DNA of 64,000 nt from an uncultured Eudoraea sp. (GCF_947490415.1 NZ_CANLGX010000002.1:186001-250000), one strand, 5' to 3'; shown: positions 35,721-45,551, counted from the stretch's first letter. The notes: generated by a model from the sequence alone, not told the origin. Made by a program: numbers and translations.

Positions 35721-36926
35721 ATGCATTTCGGAATCATCAGAGAGCGCAAAAACCCACCAGACAGGAGGGTAGTGCTATCACCGCGGGCCTGCCAAAAAGT
35801 CGTTGAGAATCATGAACAGGCTCAGATTACTGTAGAATCTTCCCCGGTTCGTGTTTTTACCGATGAGGAGTACCAAAAAGCGGGCATTGCGGTAGCCTCT
35901 ACCGTAGCAGGCTGTGACATATTACTGGGTGTAAAGGAAGTACCTGTAGAAGCCTTAATTCCAAATAAAAAATACTTTTTCTTTTCCCATACTATTAAAA
36001 AACAGCCCTATAACCGGAAATTATTGCGAGCTGTACTTGAGAATAATATAGAACTTTATGATCATGAGGTAATTACCAATACGAATGGAGTTCGTCTTGT
36101 CGCGTTTGGAAGGTATGCCGGAATTGTGGGTGCCTATAACGGATTTCGTGCTTATGGTTTAAAGACCAATTTATTTCAGTTACCGAAAGCAGAGGATATT
36201 GCAGACCAGCAGGCATTGATTGCAGAACTCAAAAAATTGCAATTACCACAAATAAAAATTCTTCTTACCGGAAAGGGTAGGGTAGGAAACGGAGCCCGGG
36301 AAATGTTGGTAGGTATGGGCCTTAAGGAAACAACAGTAAAGGAATATTTGGAAGAGTCTTTTGAGGTTCCGGTCTTTTGCCAGATTGATGTGCTGGATTA
36401 CAATCTTAGAAAAGATGGGTTGGTGAAAGATGAAACGGACTTTTTTAAAAACCCTTCGGAATATGAATCTAACTTTATGCGCTTTGCTCCTGTAACAGAT
36501 CTTTATATGGCCGGACACTTTTACGGAAATGGAGCTCCGTACCTGTTTACAAAGGAGGATGCAAAACAACCTCAATTTAAGATTAAAGTAGTAGCTGATA
36601 TCAGCTGTGATGTGAATGGGCCTGTGGCTTCCACCATAAGGTCTTCTACCATAGCAGATCCTATATATGGCTATGACCCGCAGACCGAAAGTGAAGTAGA
36701 TTATAGGCTACCTCACGCCATAGCCGTAATGGCAGTTGATAACCTTCCTGCAGAATTGCCCAGAGATTCCAGTGAGGGATTTGGACAGGCTTTTGTTGAC
36801 AGCGTCATCCCCGCCTTTTTTAATGGGGATGCAGACGGGATTTTAGAAAGGGCTTTAATGACTAAAGACGGGAAACTTACCCCACGTTATAGCTATTTAC
36901 AGGATTATGTTGACGGGAAGGAATAG
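35721..36926 (+). CDS. NAD(P)-dependent oxidoreductase, alanine/saccharopine dehydrogenase-like
   Basis: A 401-residue cytosolic enzyme of the alanine dehydrogenase/saccharopine dehydrogenase N-terminal family. FGIIRERKNPPDRRVVLSP (3-21) is the classic family start and supports ATG 35721 over the upstream TTG. PVRVFTDEEYQKAGI follows, then HTIKKQPYNR (about 92-101), and the Rossmann loop ILLTGKGRVGNGARE (near 177-191). Late conserved parts are VVADISCDVNGPVAST and DNLPAELPRDSS. The closest known function is lysine-forming saccharopine dehydrogenase-type chemistry, but the substrate in bacteria is uncertain. Divergent from ssrA. Confidence 0.8.
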   Translation: MHFGIIRERKNPPDRRVVLSPRACQKVVENHEQAQITVESSPVRVFTDEEYQKAGIAVASTVAGCDILLGVKEVPVEALIPNKKYFFFSHTIKKQPYNRKLLRAVLENNIELYDHEVITNTNGVRLVAFGRYAGIVGAYNGFRAYGLKTNLFQLPKAEDIADQQALIAELKKLQLPQIKILLTGKGRVGNGAREMLVGMGLKETTVKEYLEESFEVPVFCQIDVLDYNLRKDGLVKDETDFFKNPSEYESNFMRFAPVTDLYMAGHFYGNGAPYLFTKEDAKQPQFKIKVVADISCDVNGPVASTIRSSTIADPIYGYDPQTESEVDYRLPHAIAVMAVDNLPAELPRDSSEGFGQAFVDSVIPAFFNGDADGILERALMTKDGKLTPRYSYLQDYVDGKE

Positions 36927-36929
36927 TTC

Positions 36930-38045
36930 CTACTCTACCTTGATTTCCCAGTTAATCACGGGCTGCTCTTTCGGCGCGGTATAGGCGCCTAATGCTTTAA
37001 GAGCTAGCATAATTGACTCCTTTTTTTCCAGGGTTTTGATCTGAAGTGTAACCACTTCTCCTGCAGGGATCTCAAAAACAGGCGGTTTGCTGTAAAGTGT
37101 GTAGGCCATTTGATTTTCAAACATCAGGTCGCTACTTGAAATGTTTTCAAGTTCAACCTTCAACACCTGAGTTTCGGGAATATAGGTGACTTCATTAATT
37201 TTTATACTTGCTTTTATTAATGGGATAAGAAATTCAGCTTTACCAACTAATAACGAGTTATAAACGGCCACGGTTCGTCCTGCAAACAAAGCTTCCCGCA
37301 TGCTTTCAAGGCTTTTGTTTTTGGCAAAGACCAAAGTTATAGGCCTGTGCATACCTTTTTCAATGTAATCCCAATCAATTAATCCATGAATATCGCTTGT
37401 GCCCATTATGGTCAGGTTGTACTTTAATGCCAGAGCCAAAGATTCCTGGGCATAATCCAAAGAATTAATGACTTCAATACCATGTAACTCTCCATTTTTA
37501 ATTCGTTCTTCCTGGAAATCACTTAAAACAGGATTTCCGCTGGGACTTTGAGCATACCAGGCCGGATGGTTCCAGAACACAAAGGCATTTTGTTTTTTGG
37601 CTTCCTGAAAAGGAATAGCAGGATCGTCTGCCATTAGTTTATTCGCATCTGAAATAAAAACGGCATTACTGTGTCCTACAGGTTCGGAACGGGTAATTTC
37701 TGAACCATGAACAATAAGAAGACCATGTTCCTTCGCTTCTTCCAGGGCCAAATGGTAAGATCTGTTACGGTCCGGATGAGGAATATCGTCTTTATGTGGC
37801 TGGTATTCCAAATGCTCGGTTAGTGAAATGGCATCTAAATTTTCCCTAAGAGCTTCCTGTACCCGGATAGTGGGCCAAACATTACCATCTGAAAAAACCG
37901 TGTGTTGGTGCAAGTCGGTTTTAAGTGTAAGGTATCCCTCAATATTGGGATAGGTCAAAGCCAATTTACCGCTATGGGAATGAGATTGAGAATTTATTGT
38001 TTGTAAGGTGGAAAAAATTGCAAGTATTAAGAGTATTCTTTTCAT
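36930..38045 (-). CDS. Secreted PHP-domain phosphoesterase
   Basis: A 371-residue exported protein with a signal peptide ending near residue 19 (LQTINSQ). The PHP metal-binding motifs are all present: TDLHQHTVFSDG (43-54), TEHLE (76-80), HGSEITR (113-119), WNHPAW (158-163) and GTSDIHG (215-221). This layout matches the PHP-type phosphodiesterases reported as Sb-PDE and their Bacteroidota homologues, which are metal-dependent. The C-terminal ~110 residues look like a beta-sandwich add-on. The substrate is unknown. Converges on the dehydrogenase gene with 3 bases between stops. Confidence 0.8.
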   Translation of the reverse strand: MKRILLILAIFSTLQTINSQSHSHSGKLALTYPNIEGYLTLKTDLHQHTVFSDGNVWPTIRVQEALRENLDAISLTEHLEYQPHKDDIPHPDRNRSYHLALEEAKEHGLLIVHGSEITRSEPVGHSNAVFISDANKLMADDPAIPFQEAKKQNAFVFWNHPAWYAQSPSGNPVLSDFQEERIKNGELHGIEVINSLDYAQESLALALKYNLTIMGTSDIHGLIDWDYIEKGMHRPITLVFAKNKSLESMREALFAGRTVAVYNSLLVGKAEFLIPLIKASIKINEVTYIPETQVLKVELENISSSDLMFENQMAYTLYSKPPVFEIPAGEVVTLQIKTLEKKESIMLALKALGAYTAPKEQPVINWEIKVE

Positions 38046-38070
38046 CCGGTGTTTGTTATAATGATCTTCT

Positions 38071-39060
38071 TTAGTTATTGAGTTCTTCTACAATTTTAAA
38101 ATTTAAAATGGGCTTGTCATCCATAAATACAGTTAGCGAATTATGATTTTTATGTAAATTTTTGTTTAGCCGGATTTTTGAAATAAAGGATTTGTCCTTC
38201 CCTTTTTTAAATCCCATTCTCCGAATTTCTGGCCTGCCATGCACCCAATAATACATTCCATGATCGCGGGGCAATTGATCAAAATAGATATAGTTGGCAT
38301 CTTCAGATGAAATGCTAAGTATTCCTTTTGTCTTGGGCGATAACTCAATACCCTTTCCAAAAAAATCAGTTAAGTAGATGGGTGCGCTAAAAAAGTGTTC
38401 CATATCCACAGGATTATCCAATAACTGCCATTCTTCATTAGTTGGGAAATGATGCTTGACAAATTCGTCAGGTTTTGTAAAAAAATAGTGGTCCAATTGT
38501 TTCCGTATAAATTTATTGCTTATCAAATCTAAATGACCTGAAGCCCAGGTGGGATCCATTAGTTTCCAAACACCATTTAATTGTACTGCATTCCAGGTAT
38601 GATTTTTAAACGTCTGATCTCCTTTTATAAATCGGATATCCGTCTTGGCAACACCGACAATTACTTTAGACGGCAGGCCAAATTGCTGGCAGAGCTCATT
38701 AAGAATCAGCGAATACTCCAAACAGACTCCTTTGCGGGCTCTGAATGCCTTTTCGCTCCAGCCTAAAACCACTCTCCTTATCTGGTTTTGTTTCCCATAT
38801 TCGGATTGGTAAGAGATTATTTGCCCGGTCTTAAATATGTCATCATATGTTTTTTCGTATACCATATTTTGGGTAAGCCAAACAAAAGCAGCACGTACCC
38901 TCTCTTCGTCAGTACTAAAATCGTTTTGAATTCTGTATCCCAGGTCATGGATTTTTTTAAAATTTGGGTAAGCTCTTACTTTCTGATCCACCCTTGCATA
39001 CTCATTGGAAAAGGCAAGGGAAGAAACCAGGAATAAAAGAGAAAATAATACCTTAGACAT
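38071..39060 (-). CDS. Secreted transglutaminase-like (papain-fold) protein
   Basis: A 329-residue protein with a signal peptide (LFSLLFLVSSLAFS). The transglutaminase core shows the complete catalytic triad: Cys113 in KGVCLEYS (110-117), His154 in NHTWNAV (153-159), Asp169 in LMDPTW (167-172). Such bacterial proteins are usually proteases or peptide-modifying enzymes rather than cross-linkers. The C-terminal half has WVHGRPEIRRMGF-like beta strands of unknown role. On the same strand as the PHP protein, 25 bases upstream of it, suggesting a two-gene unit. Confidence 0.8.
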   Translation of the reverse strand: MSKVLFSLLFLVSSLAFSNEYARVDQKVRAYPNFKKIHDLGYRIQNDFSTDEERVRAAFVWLTQNMVYEKTYDDIFKTGQIISYQSEYGKQNQIRRVVLGWSEKAFRARKGVCLEYSLILNELCQQFGLPSKVIVGVAKTDIRFIKGDQTFKNHTWNAVQLNGVWKLMDPTWASGHLDLISNKFIRKQLDHYFFTKPDEFVKHHFPTNEEWQLLDNPVDMEHFFSAPIYLTDFFGKGIELSPKTKGILSISSEDANYIYFDQLPRDHGMYYWVHGRPEIRRMGFKKGKDKSFISKIRLNKNLHKNHNSLTVFMDDKPILNFKIVEELNN

Positions 39061-39081
39061 TTCAACTTTTTCCTTAAAGAT

Positions 39082-39444
39082 ATGAATCCTGCGGAAAATT
39101 ACATACTAAGTCAGCCAGAACCATATAGAAGTATTCTTTTACATTTACAATCTGTTATTGAACATACAGTACCTGAAGTGGATTTGAAGTTTAAATACAG
39201 CATTCCTTTTTACTACCTCGAAGGAAAGCCTTATTGCTATTTGAACCAAAGCAAAAACTACGTAGACCTCGGATTTTGGAATGCCGCTCATCTTACGATT
39301 CATTTAGAACACATGACAATAGCTGGCCGCAAAATAATGCGGTCACTCAGGTATATTTCCCTCGAAGAAATTGATCATACAATATTGGTAGAAGTATTAA
39401 CAGATGCCTATAGCGTAAAGGATAAAAAGTTTTGGAACAAATAG
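39082..39444 (+). CDS. DUF1801 family protein
   Basis: A 120-residue cytosolic protein. IEHTVPEVDLKFKYSIPFYYL (26-46) and CYLNQSKNYVDLGFWNA (52-68) match the DUF1801/YdhG-like fold, which is related to an iron-sulfur-frataxin-like alpha-beta layout with no known activity. Divergent from the transglutaminase gene (21 bases between starts) and convergent with the sulfatase gene (one base between stops). Confidence 0.78.
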   Translation: MNPAENYILSQPEPYRSILLHLQSVIEHTVPEVDLKFKYSIPFYYLEGKPYCYLNQSKNYVDLGFWNAAHLTIHLEHMTIAGRKIMRSLRYISLEEIDHTILVEVLTDAYSVKDKKFWNK

Positions 39445-39445
39445 C

Positions 39446-41059
39446 TTATTCTTCTATCCAACCTTTCTCTTTGTATAAATTAATATATTGATTACTAAGT
39501 GAATCACTGTCCTTGTACTTTAATCTGACTTCCTTAAGTTTTTGCTTCATTTTACTGACTACATTGGAATATTTCGGGTCTTGATACACATTATTCACTT
39601 CAAGCCTGTCATTCTTTCGATCGTATAATTCCCATTCATCCACATCGTAGTAAAAATGAATCAGTTTATAGTCTTTGGTAGCAATACCATAATGCCTTTT
39701 TACGGCATGTTCTGCAGGGTATTCGTAGTAATGGTAGTATACCGCTTCACGTTCCCATTTCTCTTTTTCGCCCTTGAGCAAGGGCACTAGACTTTCCCCT
39801 TGCATGTCCGAGGGGGGTAAAGCGCCCGCCACTTGCAAAAATGTCTGGGCAAAGTCTAGATTCTGCACCATTTCGTCTTCTGTAGTTCCTTCATTTATAA
39901 CATGTGGCCATTTAATTAATAATGGGGTTTTAAAAGACTCCTCATACATAAATCGTTTATCGAACCAACCGTGTTCTCCTAAATAAAACCCCTGATCTGA
40001 AGTATATACAACCAGGGTATTTTCACTAAGTCCTTCCTTATCTAAATAATCCAGCAGCCTCCCCACATTCTCGTCCACTGCAGCAATAGTTCCAAGATAA
40101 TCCTGTAAGTATCGCTGGTATTTCCAAACCATAAGGGTAGAATCATTCATTGAAGGGTATCGTTTTCTAAAATCTTCATTTATCGGTGAGTAAACTGAAT
40201 CCCATGCTAACTTTTGTTCAGGCGTCATTTTTTCCAGGGGATCAAAAAGTTTTCTATCCTCAATGCCCAATTCTTCTATAATTTCGGGGGTTACTTTATT
40301 ATCATAGTTAAGAACCATATGTTTAAGGATATTCATTTCTGCACTCCTGGCCGCTTCACCTCTTGTGGCATAGTCATCAAAAAGCGTTTCGGGTAAAGGA
40401 AAAGTCTTTTTGGTAAATTCCTTGTAATGCCTTTCCGCAGGAAGCCAGGATCTATGAGGGGCCTTGTGAAGGTGCATTAAAAGAAAAGGTCGTGCAGTAT
40501 CTCGTCGCTTTTCTAACCAGTCTATGGTTAGGTCTGTAATGATGTCTGTTACATAGCCAACAATTGTGGTATCTCCCTGTTTGGTGTTGAATGTAGGATT
40601 ATAGTAATCTCCCTGGCCAGGTAGAATTTTGAATTCATCAAAACCTTTAGGATTATTGCCAAAATGAAGTTTTCCAAACATAGCAGTTTGGTAGCCAGCG
40701 CTTTGTAAAAGCTGAGGAAAAGTGATATTGGTAGTGTCAAAAGGGGAGAGGTTATCAATTTTTCCATTAATATGGCTGTGCTTTCCGGTTAGGATTACAG
40801 CTCTGGATGGCGCGCAAATAGAATTTGTAACACTGGCATTGGTAAAAAGCATGCCCTCATGGGCAATCCTGTCAATGTTAGGGGTTTGAATTAATTTATC
40901 GTTGTAAGCGCTGATAGCCTGATAAGCGTGATCATCAGACATGATAAAGACAATATTTGGCCTTTTTGCTGACTTCTTTTCTTTGGTTTCGGACTTACAT
41001 GAATTAAAAATGATCAAAGTGCTGCCCAAAATTAGTGATAAACACCAGGTTCTTTTCAT
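39446..41059 (-). CDS. Sulfatase lipoprotein (S1 family)
   Basis: A 537-residue sulfatase. Lipobox LIIFNSC (Cys21). The metal-binding NIVFIMSDDHAY (35-46) and the formylglycine signature SICAPSRAVILTG (80-92), with Cys82 to be converted to formylglycine, are intact. TAMFGKLHFG, HLHKAPHRSW (around 186) and YTSDQGFYLGEHGWFDKR (around 354-371) complete the active site. The shape is that of S1 subfamilies acting on N-acetylglucosamine-6-sulfate or sulfated polysaccharides. It needs an anaerobic or oxygen-type maturase, not in the window. Placed alone, outside a PUL. Confidence 0.9.
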   Translation of the reverse strand: MKRTWCLSLILGSTLIIFNSCKSETKEKKSAKRPNIVFIMSDDHAYQAISAYNDKLIQTPNIDRIAHEGMLFTNASVTNSICAPSRAVILTGKHSHINGKIDNLSPFDTTNITFPQLLQSAGYQTAMFGKLHFGNNPKGFDEFKILPGQGDYYNPTFNTKQGDTTIVGYVTDIITDLTIDWLEKRRDTARPFLLMHLHKAPHRSWLPAERHYKEFTKKTFPLPETLFDDYATRGEAARSAEMNILKHMVLNYDNKVTPEIIEELGIEDRKLFDPLEKMTPEQKLAWDSVYSPINEDFRKRYPSMNDSTLMVWKYQRYLQDYLGTIAAVDENVGRLLDYLDKEGLSENTLVVYTSDQGFYLGEHGWFDKRFMYEESFKTPLLIKWPHVINEGTTEDEMVQNLDFAQTFLQVAGALPPSDMQGESLVPLLKGEKEKWEREAVYYHYYEYPAEHAVKRHYGIATKDYKLIHFYYDVDEWELYDRKNDRLEVNNVYQDPKYSNVVSKMKQKLKEVRLKYKDSDSLSNQYINLYKEKGWIEE

Positions 41060-41117
41060 AAGTATTTAAAGGAATTAATCAATTCCAATGTACTGATTTT
41101 TAGGTAATATATCCGAA

Positions 41118-41939
41118 TCACTGAAGACTATTGACTGTTTTACGAAGAGCCGTTAAATTGGTTAGAAGTTTTTCCAGTTGATCTAAATGCAACATATTGG
41201 CCCCGTCGCTTTTGGCATTGGAAGGATCAAAATGGGTTTCGATAAAGATTCCATCAACCCCTGTGGCTATTCCGGCACGAGCTATTGTACTTATTAATTC
41301 AGGTCTCCCCCCGGTAACTCCTGAAGACTGATTGGGTTGCTGCAAAGAGTGGGTGACATCTAATACTACCGGGGCGTATTGTTTCATGACGGGTATGCCT
41401 CTAAAATCGACCACCATGTCCTGGTAGCCAAACATAGTGCCTCGGTCTGTAATCATAACCTGGTCATTATTGGAGTCAATTATTTTATTTACAGCGTGCT
41501 TCATGCTTTCCGGGCTCATGAATTGTCCCTTTTTAAGGTTAACGGTTTTTCCGGTATTTGCTGCCGCTACCAGCAAATCGGTTTGACGTACAAGGAAGGC
41601 AGGAATTTGAAGGACGTCCACATATTCAGCGGCAAGTTTAGCATCGGCTATTTCATGTATGTCGGTAACTGTGGGTACGTGAAAAGTTTCAGAAACTTTT
41701 TTCAATATTTTTAGCGCTTTCTCGTCTCCAATACCTGTAAAAGAGTCAACCCGGCTGCGATTTGCTTTCTTAAAACTCCCTTTAAAAATGTAGGGAATCT
41801 CCAATTTATCTGTGATTTCCACAATTCTTTCTGCGATGCGCAATGCCATTTCCTCACCTTCTATGGCACACGGTCCGGCGAGCAGGAAAAAATTGTTGCT
41901 ATGGGCATATTTTAGTTGGGGTATGGAGTCAAGTTTCAT
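41118..41939 (-). CDS. kdsA: 3-deoxy-8-phosphooctulonate synthase
   Basis: A 273-residue KDO-8-phosphate synthase, joining arabinose-5-phosphate and phosphoenolpyruvate for LPS inner core. FFLLAGPCAIEG (17-28), FKGSFKKANRSR (52-63), VLQIPAFLVRQTDLL (near 110-124), GQFMSPE and VLDVTHSLQQPNQ (near 193-205) are all characteristic. The start is ATG 41939; a TTG two codons upstream is ignored. The -7-like box TAACTTTTG lies just before it. Full length. Confidence 0.94.
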   Translation of the reverse strand: MKLDSIPQLKYAHSNNFFLLAGPCAIEGEEMALRIAERIVEITDKLEIPYIFKGSFKKANRSRVDSFTGIGDEKALKILKKVSETFHVPTVTDIHEIADAKLAAEYVDVLQIPAFLVRQTDLLVAAANTGKTVNLKKGQFMSPESMKHAVNKIIDSNNDQVMITDRGTMFGYQDMVVDFRGIPVMKQYAPVVLDVTHSLQQPNQSSGVTGGRPELISTIARAGIATGVDGIFIETHFDPSNAKSDGANMLHLDQLEKLLTNLTALRKTVNSLQ

Positions 41940-42058
41940 ATACAAAAGTTAGATTACAAAGATAATTGTTTTTTAAAGCTATTAGCGGTACCGCTAATCC
42001 CTCAAAATCAATACAATAAAAATAACAGAACTTTATAACAGTAAGCAAAAAATAGGAG

Positions 42059-42066
42059 TATCTTTG
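42059..42066 (+). promoter_or_regulatory. -7 box of the typA promoter
   Basis: TATCTTTG fits the Bacteroidota -7 consensus TAnnTTTG exactly and is 19 bases before the typA ATG. No clean TTG -33 box at the usual spacing was seen. Confidence 0.5.
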
Positions 42067-42084
42067 CAGCCTCAAAACAAGAAG

Positions 42085-43884
42085 ATGTCTAATACGAAAA
42101 ACATTGCCATAATTGCCCACGTTGACCACGGTAAAACAACCCTGGTAGATAAGATATTACATTATTGCCAGTTATTCCGGGAAAATGAGAAAACCGGAGA
42201 TCTTATTTTGGATAATAATGACCTGGAGCGTGAAAGAGGTATTACTATTACTTCAAAGAACGTATCCGTATTATATAAAGATACCAAGATCAATATTATT
42301 GATACTCCTGGCCACGCCGACTTTGGTGGTGAGGTAGAACGTGTATTAAATATGGCTGATGGGGTTTTGCTATTAGTAGATGCCTTTGAAGGTCCAATGC
42401 CCCAAACCCGATTTGTATTACAAAAAGCAATCGACATGGGTTTAAAACCCTGTGTAGTAATAAATAAAGTAGATAAGGAAAATTGTACCCCGGAAGAAGT
42501 GCATGAAAAGGTCTTTGATCTGATGTATGAACTTGGTGCGGAGGAATGGCAGTTAGACTTTCCAACAGTCTATGGTTCAGCCAAAAACAACTGGATGAGT
42601 GATGACTGGCAGAACGAAACAACAACTATAGAGCCTTTATTGGAAATGGTTGTTGAGCACATCCCAACTTTTGAACCTCAGGAGGGTACCACACAAATGT
42701 TGATTACGTCTTTAGATTACTCTTCATTTACTGGTAGAATCGCCATTGGACGCTTACAGCGGGGTTCTTTAAAGGAAGGACAGCAAATCTCTTTGGTAAA
42801 ACGAGATGGCAGTATTGTAAAGTCTAAGGTAAAAGAACTATTTACTTTTGAAGGCCTGGGCCGTATAAAAGTGAAGGAAGTAGTCACCGGCGATATTTGC
42901 GCTATAGTAGGACTTGAAGGTTTTGATATTGGAGATACCATCGCTGATCTTGAAAACCCGGAAGGACTTAAGACTATTGCTATAGATGAACCAACTATGA
43001 GTATGTTATTCACTATTAACGATAGCCCGTTTTTTGGCAAGGACGGCAAATTTGTTACTTCAAGGCATATAAAGGAAAGGTTAGAGAAAGAACTGGAAAA
43101 GAACCTGGCACTACGTGTGGAAGAGACGGATAGCGCAGAAAAATTCATGGTTTTTGGAAGGGGAGTTTTGCACTTATCTGTGCTTATAGAAACTATGCGA
43201 AGAGAGGGATATGAATTACAGATAGGGCAGCCTCAGGTTATTATCCGAACCATTGACGGAGTAAAGTGTGAACCGATAGAACAGCTGACCATAGATTTAC
43301 CAGAAGAAGTATCCGGGAAAGCTGTAGAAATGGTCTCTATCCGAAAGGGTGAAATGACCAGTATGGAAGCTAAAGGAGACAGAATGGTATGTGAATTCCT
43401 TATCCCTTCACGTGGTATTATCGGATTGCGAAATCAACTTTTAACTGCAACAGCCGGTGAGGCAATTATGGCCCATCGTTTTCTGGAATACCAGCCAATG
43501 AAAGGAGATGTCCCACAAAGGCAAAATGGTTCATTGGTTTCTATGGAAAATGGAAAGGCAATTCCTTATTCAATTGATAAATTACAGGAAAGAGGAAGAT
43601 TTTTTGTAGATCCGGGTGAGGATATTTATGAAGGTCAGGTTATTGGTGAAAATACCAGAGGTGATGATATGACAATAAATATTACTAAAACCAAGAAGCT
43701 TTCTAATGTGCGTTCTTCAGGAGCAGATGACAAGGCAAAAATAGTACCGGCCATCAAATTTTCTTTGGAGGAAGCCCTTGAGTATATTCAAAAAGATGAA
43801 TATGTGGAGGTTACACCAAAACATATACGCCTTCGTAAAGTCTTTCTAAAAGAAGTAGACCGAAAAAGAAATAAGATTTCTTAA
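42085..43884 (+). CDS. typA: Ribosome-associated GTPase TypA/BipA
   Basis: A 599-residue translational GTPase. G1 AHVDHGKTT (11-19), G2 RGITI, G3 DTPGHADF (about 80-87), and NKVDKE for G4 are intact, followed by domain II, the EF-G-like domains III and V, and the BipA-specific C-terminal domain with EEALEYIQKDEYVEVTPK. It supports 50S assembly and stress growth. ATG 42085 matches the family start. Faces away from kdsA. Confidence 0.95.
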   Translation: MSNTKNIAIIAHVDHGKTTLVDKILHYCQLFRENEKTGDLILDNNDLERERGITITSKNVSVLYKDTKINIIDTPGHADFGGEVERVLNMADGVLLLVDAFEGPMPQTRFVLQKAIDMGLKPCVVINKVDKENCTPEEVHEKVFDLMYELGAEEWQLDFPTVYGSAKNNWMSDDWQNETTTIEPLLEMVVEHIPTFEPQEGTTQMLITSLDYSSFTGRIAIGRLQRGSLKEGQQISLVKRDGSIVKSKVKELFTFEGLGRIKVKEVVTGDICAIVGLEGFDIGDTIADLENPEGLKTIAIDEPTMSMLFTINDSPFFGKDGKFVTSRHIKERLEKELEKNLALRVEETDSAEKFMVFGRGVLHLSVLIETMRREGYELQIGQPQVIIRTIDGVKCEPIEQLTIDLPEEVSGKAVEMVSIRKGEMTSMEAKGDRMVCEFLIPSRGIIGLRNQLLTATAGEAIMAHRFLEYQPMKGDVPQRQNGSLVSMENGKAIPYSIDKLQERGRFFVDPGEDIYEGQVIGENTRGDDMTINITKTKKLSNVRSSGADDKAKIVPAIKFSLEEALEYIQKDEYVEVTPKHIRLRKVFLKEVDRKRNKIS

Positions 43885-43905
43885 ATTATTGGTAATTATT
43901 CGGGC

Positions 43906-44655
43906 CTAATCTCTTGGTGCCTCGTGCAGCGCCGCGGCTGCTGCGCCGACTATTCCGGCCTGGTTTCTTAGTTCCGCCGGTATTACAGGAGTTTCAATGG
44001 TGATATAATCTTTGTATTCATCAAAATTTTTGGAAGTCCCACCTCCCAGAATAATATAGTCGGGGGAAATTAGAAGTTCCACATATTTCAAAAATATATT
44101 AAACCTCTTGCCCCATTGTTTATAGCTCAGGCCTTCGTTTTCCTTTGCAGATGCTGCTGCCCAGGTTTCAATTTTTTTATATTTCTTATAAGGTATTTGG
44201 CCAAGTTCAAAGTTGGGAATTAATTCACCATTAAAAAAAGCACCGCTTCCTAAACCAGTACCAATGGTAATCATTACAACAAGGCCTTTCTTGCCTTTAC
44301 CTATCCCATAATTCATGGTGGCATAGCCAGCCGCATCTGCATCATTGATAACCGTTACCGGAAGTCCTGTAGCCTTACTGAAAAGCTCTCTTACGTTTAC
44401 ATTTACCCAGGATTTATGTAAATTTCCTTTGGATTTGCATATCCCATGCCTGATAATTGTTGGAAATCCACATCCTACGGGTCCTTTATGATTAAAGTGT
44501 TCTACAATTTTTTTAACCACTTCAGCCATTTCTTGTGGTTTTCTGGATTCAGGAGTAGGAATTCTGAAACGTTCGGTCAACATTTCTCCTGTTAGTGAAT
44601 TTACCAGTGCGCCTTTCATTCCGGAGCCACCAATATCAATGCCCAATACTACCAT
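43906..44655 (-). CDS. ppgK: ROK kinase, polyphosphate glucokinase-like
   Basis: A 249-residue ROK-fold kinase. GIDIGGSGMKGALV (5-18) is the phosphate-binding loop, VINDADAAG (103-111) holds the catalytic Asp105, and TIGTGLGSGAF (130-140) the second phosphate loop. The zinc-binding C.CG..GC.E motif of classic ROK repressors and kinases is absent, and the tail WAAASAKENEGLSYKQWGKR... DYIILGGG is that of polyphosphate/ATP-dependent glucokinases. Expected to make glucose-6-phosphate. Convergent with typA. Confidence 0.8.
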   Translation of the reverse strand: MVVLGIDIGGSGMKGALVNSLTGEMLTERFRIPTPESRKPQEMAEVVKKIVEHFNHKGPVGCGFPTIIRHGICKSKGNLHKSWVNVNVRELFSKATGLPVTVINDADAAGYATMNYGIGKGKKGLVVMITIGTGLGSGAFFNGELIPNFELGQIPYKKYKKIETWAAASAKENEGLSYKQWGKRFNIFLKYVELLISPDYIILGGGTSKNFDEYKDYITIETPVIPAELRNQAGIVGAAAAALHEAPRD

Positions 44656-44735
44656 TTGTGGTTTTTAAATTAATATATAGGTTTGTAAAATCGGAGCTAA
44701 AAGTAACAAAAAACTTTTTGGGGTTTACTGGATTT

Positions 44736-45551
44736 TTATATTAGATATCCTTTCTTATTAAGAAAATCAAAAATAAGTTTGTCTACTTCAGACACCATAT
44801 TTCTGTCGCTGTAACTGAGCCATACCATTTCAGAAATTTCAGAATCGGGGCACAACTCGCCTGTATACCCGCCTGTATAACACCTCATTCGGACCATGAC
44901 GCCGGGTTGAACCCCATGAGCGCGTGCCTCAAAAATCCCCATAAATTTCAATGAAGAAATGTCTAAAGTTACCTGTAGTTCCTCCTTTATTTCTCTGGAA
45001 AGAGCTTGCGTATCAGATTCTCCGGGCTCTCTTTTCCCCCCGGGGATATAATAGACATCCTTATCTGAACTTCTTGTGCATAAGATTTGGTTGTCTGCAA
45101 TATGAATCCATGCAAGTACATCCAGGATTTCCTGCGATGGCTCAATATAATAATCTATGGAGTTAAGGGAATGGTTTGGGTCCAGTATGTCCAGTATTTT
45201 ATCAATTGCAATCCCAAAACGGGTTAGTGTACCTAGTCTTTTGTTCCTGCCAAGGGCACTGGAGATTGTCTCATCCCTATTGCCAAATTTGTAACCTCCT
45301 CTTTTTACCCAAAGAGAATTCAGTAAAAACTGCATCAATACATTGCCCAATTGGTCTATAGATACCGCAATCTTTAATAGATATTCTCCTATCCCTCTAA
45401 AACCTTTTGTGAATAAGGAATATAGAATGCCGTATAAAAAGCCGAGAGGGCCGGTAAGAATAAGTAAAATTAAGGACACTATAAAAAGGAGTATCCCAAC
45501 AAAGGGGCTAGATTTTTTATTGGGCAGATTTTGCTGTTTTTTTAGTATCAC
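44736..45551 (-). CDS. Membrane-anchored Nudix hydrolase
   Basis: A 271-residue protein starting at GTG 45551. Residues 16-46 form a membrane hairpin (PFVGILLFIVSLILLILTG). Residues 60-135 match a small Bacteroidota protein family (SIDQLGNVLMQFLLNSL, YKFGNRDETISSALG, DPNHSLNSID) usually found alone. Residues 140-271 are a Nudix domain with box G172 to E191 (GKREPGESD then REIKEEL). So three parts are fused. Nudix enzymes cleave nucleoside diphosphate derivatives; anchoring at the membrane is unusual. The substrate is unknown. Confidence 0.75.
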   Translation of the reverse strand: MILKKQQNLPNKKSSPFVGILLFIVSLILLILTGPLGFLYGILYSLFTKGFRGIGEYLLKIAVSIDQLGNVLMQFLLNSLWVKRGGYKFGNRDETISSALGRNKRLGTLTRFGIAIDKILDILDPNHSLNSIDYYIEPSQEILDVLAWIHIADNQILCTRSSDKDVYYIPGGKREPGESDTQALSREIKEELQVTLDISSLKFMGIFEARAHGVQPGVMVRMRCYTGGYTGELCPDSEISEMVWLSYSDRNMVSEVDKLIFDFLNKKGYLI

